Part shown: piece after piece, positions 20,901 to 29,200 of the stretch
Position numbering within the stretch: position 1 is the stretch's first letter
Layout of the letters: each line of letters opens with the position of its first letter
DNA from: Temnopleurus reevesii
Lineage: Eukaryota > Echinodermata > Echinoidea > Temnopleuroida > Temnopleuridae
Length of the DNA stretch: 49,245 bases
Direction: 5' to 3'
NCBI GenBank assembly: GCA_036244855.1
Contig: BQKZ01001381.1
Coordinates: 1-49,245 of the forward strand
Program-made: the position numbers and the translations under genes
The notes under the pieces: model-generated
What the model saw: the letters and a program-made list of their open reading frames with translations, nothing else
The model's database searches: none
What the model was told of the DNA's origin: nothing

Positions 20901-22984
20901 CGAGTATCTCTGGGAGATGTTCATCCACCATTAGGAAGAGAGATGATCCATTGCAAAGCAGTCGACTTGTGGTGTTGTACATGTTGATAGCGTATTTTGT
21001 GCGCAATCCAGGATTTCCACTCTTAGCAAGTCTGTTGGTGACTCTTATAACATGCTCTACATACAGACCTTCCTTGTCTTTAACATGTTTTACCTCAGCT
21101 GCAAGGTGTAAGCTAGTGCTTTCAATATTAGCAAAATACTTGAGCATGCATGTCTTGAGCACTTATCGCGGTACTGCAGGTGATAACAATTTGCTTTCCC
21201 CCATCTTTTACCTGGATTAGGGTATCTTTTTGGCAGGACTCCACTTTTTTCTGGATAGCCTTTGATTTATTAAGAGAATAGTCCCTTGTTGTTGTATTGT
21301 TCGTACTGACATAAGTACACAGGTCAGTAGAAGCAGATGCAGGATCCTGATTTCCAATCATGATGGAATCCATTTTTTTTTTTTTTTTTTTTTTACGGAG
21401 TCCGTTAGAGCAATAGGTATTGTGCAAGGTTGAGGAAGGCTGACGAGAGATGCTATGACAGGGTTTTTAGGCTGTAGATACCCAGCTTCCAAGTTGAGAC
21501 TTCGATCTTCAAATGACGTAAGCCCTTGACTTGTGAAGCTATTGGTCAGTTGAAACTTAGCAAAGTGTTGAATGGAGTGCCGTGAGGAGCTAGAAGAGGC
21601 ATGAATTTCAGCTTATAATCCACTTTGCAAGTATGTATGTTCACAGGTAAGATGTCATTTGTTAGTTGTGCACTGGTAGCTAGTTGTAGTAGGCAGGAGT
21701 AAGCAAACCCCAAGCCAAGACTTGAGCCAAAATATTTTCCCGCCACTACTCTTGGATGAATAGATGGGACTGGTCCTGTGTCTTGTCAGCTCAAGTTCCA
21801 CCAGGGAGTGTTAGAGTTGGAGGGAGTATTGACAGCCAAAAATACACCAAGATGAACTGTAGGATGCTAAAACTATGACCAAATGTAAAGTGAAGGATTT
21901 GAGCACTAGATCTGAAATAATGATCAGGTTTGAATTTGATATTTTGGGCCTATTTTAGAGAGATCTGCACACAGCACACTGCCACTGCCACTGCCCTGGT
22001 CGACTGAGCTTGTGTCACCGAGCTTGTGTCACCGAGCTTGTGTCACCGAGCTTGTGTCACCGTAACCTTATGAATATTAATTTGATATATAGAAAGACGA
22101 CTGTGATTGGCGTAAATATTCAGAATTGAATGAGAAACGCCTTTAAATAAAAATTCATCATCATCATCATGGCTGACGTTCATACGTGTAAAAGTCATTG
22201 AGTATCGAGAAGCTGTTGTGATACCCTCGGATTTTCACGCGGAAAACACAGATTTTCAAGTTTTTTTTGGAAACCTTCAAGGTAATCTGAAAGAGTATAT
22301 ATTTTTCTTCGTGTTCATACATCATTTAAGATGAAATAGACCTAAAATATGTTGTCTTGTTGATTTTTCGTGAGGGTGCGCGGCAGCACCCTAACTCCCA
22401 TAGACGCCGTGTATTATCGCTTCAACAACCTGCACTATGCTGAATTGGGGCGTTTTCTGACTCTCTGGAGAGGGCACCACCAAAAGTCAGAAATCGTTAT
22501 TTACGTTAAAAAAAACCCTCCGAGAGTCAGATTTTTCTGTCTACTACTAGTGCCGTATGCCACTGTCAGATAAGGAAAAAAATGATTTAGGGAGTAGGGT
22601 TAAATTACAATTTAGCCACATTTTTTTTATCATAGCTTGGCTACCCCTGTCACTCTACTTCTGACATACACCATAAGGTTGTATATTTGGAACTCTCGGG
22701 TCTCTAAGTTAGAGTCTAACTTCTAAGCTATCTGAAATTTAAATTCACATGAAAGCTAACACGCGGGACTATTCACAGACATGACTGCCGAATTAAACTC
22801 CTTTAAAACTCACTATATTGCATACTTCTATACTAAAATTTATTGAAATAATCATACCTAACATAGGCCTGTCAATTTTTATTACTTTCCTGACGAACTT
22901 CCCTTCATTTCGTCCGAAGGAGGCTCTCATAATCAAATCGAATCCCTGTTTCGCAAAAATTGGTCTTCGCATGGGGGCTGCCAT
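12449..22984 (-). CDS. CCDC90B: CCDC90B/MCUR1-family mitochondrial coiled-coil protein
   Basis: Proposed exons in transcript order: 22984-22858, 19040-18942, 18401-18298, 17369-17268, 16175-16134, 15056-14985, 14432-14330, 12507-12449. Every junction is GT-AG, phases agree, and the sum is 708 nt (235 residues plus stop). Exon 2 has [14 protein letters not shown], like the family FDTHALV motif. Exon 4 has [22 protein letters not shown], exon 6 [10 protein letters not shown], exon 7 [17 protein letters not shown], and exon 8 a short transmembrane end [12 protein letters not shown] then IIIM. These match CCDC90B and MCUR1 throughout. Family members sit in the inner mitochondrial membrane; MCUR1 is linked to calcium uniporter assembly. 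Exon 1 (Arg-rich [23 protein letters not shown] context) is assigned on phase and presequence character and is the least certain part. The protein lacks about 15-20 residues between LERSR and the last coiled coil compared with human. Confidence 0.85.
12908..13017. mobile_element. Family J foldback MITE, copy 1
   Basis: ATGGACT..CTTTCGGGAGACACAACATTTATGG at the left is matched in inverse by the right arm (CTCCCTCAAGGCTAGTCCAT). The central loop has TTCGACTCGGGCAA. Lies in the last intron of the CCDC90B-like gene. Confidence 0.85.
13030..13375. mobile_element. Decayed pogo-like MITE interrupted by a family B copy
   Basis: ACTTGTTACAGCGAGGTCCAT and ACCAGAGACATTTCATATTGAAACTT before the insert, and ACCAGAGGAATTCCACTCTATATTGAAACTT plus TAATGAGGTTCCACTATA after it, resemble P1 and P2. 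Family B copy 4 lies between. Confidence 0.45.
13089..13232. mobile_element. Family B foldback MITE, copy 4
   Basis: CGGCAGTGCTTCACCAAGATAAG at the left and CTTATCTTGGTGAAACATCGCCG at the right. The arms are shorter than in copy 3 and the GACTGGTATC block is seen only on the left. Confidence 0.8.
13513..14117. mobile_element. Family D element
   Basis: Left end AAAGGGGAACCAACCCCTG and right end CAGAGGTTTGTTCCCCTTTA are inverted repeats. Inside the ends lie CATTGAATGAAGAAA and TTTCATTCAATG in inverse order, then GACAATCCATTCAA, CGATCAGCAAC, CATGCAGAATC and a CATCAGTGGCAGGGA block. About 600 bp, no conserved frame. Intron 7 of the CCDC90B-like gene. Confidence 0.65.
14590..14915. mobile_element. 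Family D element, right-hand part
   Basis: TGTTGATTTTTCTGAAAAAAAGAAGAAAA, GTCAAAGTTGCC, ATTAGCGGCAGCTAG and the right end TTTCATTCGCTGAAACCACGATAAT..GGTTGCCCTTTA match the right half of 13513-14117. It occupies intron 6, where about 20 residues of the family protein are not accounted for. Confidence 0.55.
15060..16130. other. CCDC90B intron without recognised features
   Basis: AT-rich intron. A short inverted motif (TATTGTTCAAAA..TTTTGAACAATA, 15703-15763) is present. No other repeat is named. Confidence 0.4.
16440..16690. repeat. Minisatellite, about 106-bp unit, about 2.4 copies
   Basis: The blocks GTGCGGATATCCAG, GCGCGCA, GCAGCGAGCCAGGCCGGTA and GTGTGTGTGGGCTTTGTGTGCAGGG recur two or three times. 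It is GC-rich against an AT-rich intron. Open frames on both strands here are repeat artefacts. A 13-bp GATCATATTTTG triplication follows at 16727-16760. Confidence 0.85.
16814..16951. mobile_element. Family J foldback MITE, copy 2
   Basis: ATATTGACTG..CTTTCGGGAGATACCACA at the left and TGTGGTATCTCCCTCAAGG..CAGTCAATAT at the right. Loop TCTTCGACTCCGGAAA is close to that of copy 1. Confidence 0.85.
17820..18018. repeat. CAT/CAC trinucleotide microsatellite
   Basis: About 200 bp of (CAT)n with regularly spaced CAC units. Predicted poly-Asp or poly-Met frames on the minus strand are artefacts. It lies in an intron of the CCDC90B-like gene. Confidence 0.95.
18116..18180. repeat. 65-nt perfect-stem intronic hairpin
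   Basis: TCTCAACACAACAAAAATTA (18121-18140) and its exact complement (18156-18175) enclose a 15-nt loop. The stem can extend outward by about five more pairs. Small MITE or RNA hairpin; no pre-miRNA family recognised. Confidence 0.8.
18620..18940. repeat. 320-bp polypurine (GGAGAAG) tract
   Basis: Almost pure A/G on the plus strand, hence pyrimidine in the transcript of the CCDC90B-like gene. It starts within about 25 bp of the 5' splice site at 18941. Long open frames here (18495-18950, 18613-19242, 18823-19188) are compositional artefacts. Confidence 0.95.
19189..19272 (-). pseudogene. tRNA-like relic
   Basis: Read on the minus strand: a D-arm-like GCAG-10 nt-CTGC, then a weak anticodon-like stem, then a T-arm GTGGG-TTCGAAC-CCTAC with a canonical loop, followed at 19189-19194 by six T. 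The acceptor strands do not pair. It is probably a tRNA-derived SINE head or pseudogene, not a working tRNA. Confidence 0.3.
19800..20645 (-). repeat. Retroelement-related stretch with two similar segments
   Basis: The minus strand near 19860-19805 and near 20635-20565 carries related sequence (CTGCAGTTCTCC..GGAGGAAAYCAAC..GAAGAAGAAG). This suggests duplicated ends of the retroelement whose frame lies at 20695-21400. Between them, 19920-20560 is AT-rich with no gene that I see. Confidence 0.4.
20695..21400 (-). pseudogene. Frameshifted retroelement ORF1-like remnant
   Basis: Two overlapping minus-strand frames (21427-21128 and 21162-20695) read as one protein broken by a frameshift near 21140. 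The upstream part starts after an A-run (about 19 A on the minus strand) and has [21 protein letters not shown]. The downstream part has [33 protein letters not shown] and DEHLPEI. This arrangement resembles accessory-ORF proteins of invertebrate retrotransposons, recalled from general pattern only. An N at 20731 lies inside the frame. It sits in intron 1 of the CCDC90B-like gene on the same strand. Domain name not assigned. Confidence 0.45.
22006..22061. repeat. 14-bp tandem repeat, four perfect copies
   Basis: GAGCTTGTGTCACC repeated four times with no change. Positions 22062-22780 show only AT-rich sequence and a short CATCAT run. Confidence 0.95.
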
Positions 22985-23218
22985 TTTGAATATCCCATAA
23001 GCCTTCGCGTAATCTTTGTTTGCAAAATCGACAAATGATTGGTCCGTCGTCAAAACGTCCTCGTAAACCCACCTCTGATTGGATGAATTCGTTTGCAGCC
23101 ATTTTTAAATAACTACTTTGCATAATCGAATTCCGCATTGTCGTATTTTGTGAGACGACTCAAACCAAACGTGACTATTTTCTTACCCTCTCAGTTAAAA
23201 GAATTTTGTCTACAAGTA
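22985..23218. promoter_or_regulatory. Bidirectional UBE2C / CCDC90B promoter
   Basis: The 234 bp between the two divergent start codons contain two inverted CCAAT boxes (ATTGG at 23038-23042 and 23078-23082, 40 bp apart) and a CHR-like TTTAAA at 23104-23109. Paired NF-Y boxes followed by a CHR element are the pattern of DREAM/MMB-controlled mitotic genes, of which mammalian UBE2C is one. No TATA box at a usual distance is clear. Positions of transcription starts cannot be read from the sequence. Confidence 0.6.
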
Positions 23219-26200
23219 ATGGCCTCCCAGAATGTTGATCCTGCTGTTGCAGCAGCTGCGGCAAGAAGAAAAGACAAATCTAGGGATTCCCCAAGCAGAA
23301 AAGATGGGCATTCCGTATCCGCAAGGTAAGTCGGCTCAGCTCAGCTGTGTAGCTACTGTCGACCTGCCGCAGCTCCCCCGGCCCGGCCCGGCCCGGCTGA
23401 TGGTGAGCTGAGCTCTGCTGCGACGACCGTCCTGTTGCGTGCGTGGGGCTCTTGACTTGAGTTTATTTTTATGCGCCTTGTTGATAGGTGTCCGCGGACG
23501 GGTTGGTTTTAGATTTTGCCTTAGATTTATCTTACAAAAAACAATGCTTTTAATATTGTTTTACTTTCTGCATATTCATGAAATTCTAAAGTTACGTTTT
23601 TTGTTGATAATTGATGCAAATGACATTGACAGTTGAGCAGTGCATCTAGACAGACGCCTGAGCCGAGTGAGCGCTCAGGCGTCTGTCAGATGCATGAGGC
23701 CTGAGGAAGGTGAGCTCATAATGAGCCGACCCGGCCTCCATCGTTGATTATCATAAATTGATCTTTATGAAAAGAATTTTCAGAAATAAAACACATTTTC
23801 CCTTCGATCAAAGATCGAATCAATACAGTAGACATGATTATTTATACAACAATTCAAACATGATGATGGCACTTATTCCAAGCTGGAGCAAAATCGAACT
23901 TACTGTATGAGCACATGTAGCCGACCCGGCCTGTAGTACCCAGTATGATGGGGTCACATTAATTATTTGTATACTTTTTCTACAGCAATATCGGATCGTG
24001 GTACTTAGCAAAATATATCTCTTAAAGTACAAAATTATTTTCTAAAATCTTGGCACGAAATGAAACTAGACATTTTGGGCTTCAAGTATTTCTAAAAATA
24101 AAATTTAATTCACGAAAGAATCACGGAGATATCGCAATATCAAAATTCGATTGACGAAACGATTGCATCGTTCCATGTTGGAAAATGGCGAAAATCGTCA
24201 ACAAACTGTGTCATATTAATTCGTAGACCCCATTTTGAACAAGATTTACCCTAAAATTGCTCCCATCTCAAGATGCAAAATTTACAGTAGTTTGACCACA
24301 AAATATCAAGGAATCGAATGGTATATCTGCTTACTTACAAATTTGATGATTTCTGTCCGAAAATTGGAAGGATTCAGATCAGTGACGCGAGACCCGTGTT
24401 TTTCTGCAAATGCAAGCAAATTTGCCAATCTTTTGGCAATATTTTCATTGTTTTTGGTCCTTTTCCAAAGAAAACTTCCAATCTAGGCATATAAACAACG
24501 CTCTTTACGGTGGTGATGTCAGATTTGCAATATTTCATCGATTTTGTTGAAATTCATATGATGTACGAATTAATATGATGGGCGAATTAATGTGACAGCA
24601 CCATATATAGCCACCAACTTGTGCAGTTTGCCTATGGCGCGCCCTAATGTTAAATACGTGTGTGTAAATAAGCTCATATACGCCTCAACACAATCTCTAA
24701 TGAGGCTGCCAGGTGGCCGGTTTCTAGGCCCCCACGTCCCTCGGCGATCGTTGAATGATACGCAAATATGCAGCCGCTCTTCATCAAGTTATGCAAATCA
24801 ATTGAAAGCTCAGNGCGAATCCACGAACGGCCTCAAAATGGTATATATTTGCGGTTTCGTTGACGCTGTTTGCCGAATCCACGAACGGCCTCAAAATGTT
24901 TTACTTATAATTGCGGTTTCTTTGACGCCGTATGCGAAGCCACGAACGGCCCCAAAATGGGCAGTTTGATAAAATTGCGTTTTCTTTGACTATGATTTTG
25001 AGGTTATTATAGATGCGGAAACGCCGTCAAAGAAGTCGCGTTTTGTACATGGCGCCCTTTTCCCCTCAAAGTTGCCCCCTCTAAACTCTGTCCCGAGGGG
25101 GGAGGGGGGGGGGTAGCTAGTGTGCGCTTGTTATACTGGTTATGCTGAACTTTTAGAGGCCGTTAGTGGATTCGCAAACAGCGTCAAATAAGACAAATGT
25201 TATACAGACTATTTTGAGGCCGTTTGTGGATTTGCAAACGGCGCCAGAAACGTATTTCTTTTTTCATTGTGACCATTTTGAGGCCGTTTGTGAATTCGCA
25301 AACGACGTCAAAGCAGACATATTAAAATCCAAAAGTGTTCAGGCCGTTCGTGGATTGCAAACGGCGTAGCGTCAAAACGCAATACATTATGTACCGCCCA
25401 TGTAGAGGCTGTTAGTGAATTCGCAAACGGCGTCAAAGAAGACGCATTTAGGATAACAGATCATGTTGGGGCCGTTAGTGAATTCGCAAACGGCGTCAAA
25501 ACCTAACACATTATTCGGACCATTTTGAGGCCGTTTGTGGATTTGCAAACGGCGTCAAAACGTAATTCTCTGTACCGACTCCTTTTTGAGGCCATTAGTG
25601 AATTCGCAAACGGCGTCAACAAAGAAGACACACTATGATACTTTAAACCGACTATGTTGGGACCGTTGGTGAATTCGCAAACGGCGTCAAAACGTAATAC
25701 ATTTATTTAGACCATGATGAGGCCGTTAGTGGATTCACAAACGGCGACATTTTGGTTTGTATATACATGTAAATATAATTTAAGTTTTACAGACCAACTT
25801 ATCAGCCTTTATATGTTCGTATATACAGACCACATTAGTGACGAATCTCGTGATTGTAATAGTTCCCGACGAAACGATTGCATCGTTCCATGTTGGAAAA
25901 TGGCGAAAATCGTCAACAAACTGTGTCATATTAATTTGTAGACCCCATTTGAACAAGATTTACCATAAAATTGCTTCCATCTCAAGATGCAAAATTTACA
26001 GTAGTTTGACCACAAAATATCAAGGAATCGAATGGTATGTCTGCTTACTTACAAATTTGATGATTTCTGTCCGAAAATTGGAAGGATTCAGATCAGTGTT
26101 GCGAGACCCGTGTTTTTCTGCAAATGCAAGCAAATCTGCCAATCTTTTGGCAATATTTTCATTGTTTTTGGTCCTTTTCCAAAGAAAATTTCCAATTTAG

Positions 26201-29200
26201 GCATATAAACAACGCTCTTTACGATGGTGATGTCAGATTTGCAATATTTCATTGATTTTGTTGAAATTCATATGATGTACGGATTAATATGATGGGCGAA
26301 TTAATTTGACAGCACCATATATAGCCACCAACTTGTGCAGTTTGCCTATGGCGCGCCCTAATGTTAAATACGTATATGCATAAATAAGCTCATATACGCT
26401 TCAACACAATCTCTAATGAGGCTGCCAGGTGGCCGGTTTCTAGGCCCCCACGTCCCTCGGCGATCGTTGAATGATACGCAAATATGCAGGCGCTCTTCAT
26501 CAAGTTATGCAAATCAATTGAAAGCTCAGAATTTCGGCTACATAATGATGTTAAGATGAACTTGAAATGTTAGATTTTGTGGCTTGTGGAAGAGTAAAAC
26601 TGCTTAAGGGGCCGGGCACTGGAGCTTATATTGTTAAACGATATATTTCCAAAAAGCAACACTTAATCAAGTGAATTTGCTCTGTTAACCCTCGGCTTCG
26701 GAAAATCACTTCTGTACTACTATTTCCCAGCAATCAATCATACTCTCTGTATGAACACGTAAAGCCATTAAATGGAATCACATCTGTGAAGAGTTTTTCA
26801 AATAGTATTTCATAACATATCGTCTCATACTAAGATTGTTTATCAGTGCTTTGATTTTACTCTTTTTTTTATTTTTTCTAGATTAAAGAAAGAACTGATG
26901 AATATCATGATGGTAAGTTCAATAAACTTTTATGATTTTAAACATTGAATGTGACTATTAGGATTCTAGATTTTTTGGAGAAAAAGGATACTTGATAAAG
27001 GATTATTCATATATTGATTGAAATTACTCTATTTCTTTATTTTGATTCCATGTTAACAGAGAAGTACTGTATAAGCTGAAATTTTCGCAGTGGTTTTATT
27101 TTCGCTAACTTCGCGGTTTTGGCCTCGTGAAAATTTCCTCTCTGCGTGATGCACATTCATTTGTGTACAAACACTGTCAAAAACGTGAAAATAACAACAC
27201 GCCAATGTGTCAAACTGGTCAGAAATCGCGAAAATATATGTCCGCGAAAATATTGGCTTATACAGTATACTAATTCATGTACAATACAGTATCAATATGT
27301 ACTCATTCTTCGTAATACTAGTCAATCATTTCCAGAAAGCATGTAACAAGGGGGGCTTGAGGGGAGCAATCGCTCTCACTCCGCTTAAATTTTAGTCCGG
27401 GTTCGGGGGGGGGGGGTGTTGAATCTGTGCCACTTGGTCAAAGTTTTTCTTAGGTTTACGGTTAAAGATTGGGTCTGTATAAAGTTAGACACTTCATTGG
27501 TGAATTAAGGAACTGACATACTGAAACAGGACCATTCCATGGTGTCATCAAATTGACTGTCATGTTCATTACTAAAAACAAGCGATCAAGGATTTTAAAA
27601 CATAATTAGTTTTTCAAACTTTGACTATGCAATTTTGTAATATATGTGATTCTCTCTGCTTGTGCCCAAGTTTTCATTGGTGGCAGAGATCTGACGGAGA
27701 GGGGAGGGGCAGGGTGTTGAATCTGTGACCCTTGGTTAATTTTTTTAGAGTTAAACATTGGGTCTGTGTAAGTTGGACACTTTATTCATGAACTGACATA
27801 CTATAACAGAGATATTCCATGGAGACGGCACTTTTACTTTTACAAGCCATAAAAGATTATAACATATTTATGGAATGTCGCTTTACATGCCGCCGTGTTG
27901 GATTTATATTCTATCCTGTAAAAGTCCTATATAATTGATTACTTTTTCCTCAAGTTGTGAGTATTCCTCTCTATTTTGCTTCAAATTACAGAAATGTTCT
28001 GGCAAAGGAATTTATGCTTGTCCAGAAAACGACAATATATTCAAATGGATCGGAACGATAGATGGTCCAACTGGATCGGTAAGAGCAAAATGATTGGGCA
28101 AAAATTAAGAACAATTTAGTACATTTATCAGAGTGATAATTCATGTAATTCATAACAGTTTGTGAAAAAGGATTTTGAAAAGACAGTGTGTGATGTATTA
28201 CAGTATTGATCTTTTATTCAGATTGTTTTCTATTTAATATTTTACCTTCTTATAAGGCATTAGATGTCCAACAAAGAATTACTGTAGATTGATAGATATC
28301 ATTCATTACTTTTGTCATAAAACAAGCTTCAAGAGAATTATTAACAGACAAGAATTAAGATATTCTCTCTTTTTCTGAAGCATAGGTCTGTCCTTCCTGA
28401 AGGTACATGGATAATTCAGAGTCATCGCCAACTTTTTTCAGAGTGGGTGCATTTCATAAATTTTCTGATGAGCAAGCAAAAACTTGAAAAGCTCTTACAT
28501 TATCTAGCAAGCTAAAAAGCAAAAAAAAGAAGTCTTTACTTCTTTCCACCCGATTCAAGAACCATAAAAGGGGGTGCGTTTGTAATATTTTATATTTTTT
28601 ATACCCTCATGGTTTGTTCAGCTGAGATTCTGAAATGGGGTGCACTGACTTTCTGTCAGTAGCCTTGTAATTTAGTTATATTTGAAGGGATAAAAATTCA
28701 GCAAGAATTTATCATTAATCATATCTCCACACTATCTCTTTCCAGGTTTACGAGACGCTAAAATTCAAGCTTTCTCTGGAGTTCCCATCGCGCTACCCCT
28801 ACGTTCCGCCAGTCATCAAGTTCACAACGCCAATATTTCATCCAAACGTCGACCAAGAAGGCAATATATGTTTAGACATCTTGAAAGAGAACTGGTCAGC
28901 CCTGTATGAAGTCAGCTCAATACTTATGTCACTGCAGATCCTCCTTGCAGGTGAGTATACATCAGCATAAAACATTTGCAGGTATTCCAAGCATTTAGGA
29001 ATGAAGGATAGAACACTAAATATGAACTACATGTACCTAATGCCACGTTCACATAGGACCCCGAAAGCAACACAATTCAACGGTGACCCGACAGTTGCTC
29101 CGGCGACAATTGCTCCGGTTCATTTTTCTGGCTAGGAGTAGGGTTAGGGTTAGGGTTATGATAGGGTTTATGATTCAGAATAATGTCAAGATTAGGATTA

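Noticed and set aside
25157..25746. CRISPR-like array (conserved palindromic repeats with about 30-bp variable linkers)
   Set aside because: The window is animal nuclear DNA with spliced genes. The linkers share sequence with each other, repeat length varies, and there are no cas genes; it is a minisatellite.
24235..26200. Pair of similar open frames (24235-24486 and 25838-26200) as a duplicated gene
   Set aside because: The similarity is explained by the 661-bp direct repeats; no domain or splice context.
28465..28495. Hammerhead ribozyme core (CTGATGAG..GAAA)
   Set aside because: Stem II is only about three pairs and the other conserved positions and stems are not present.
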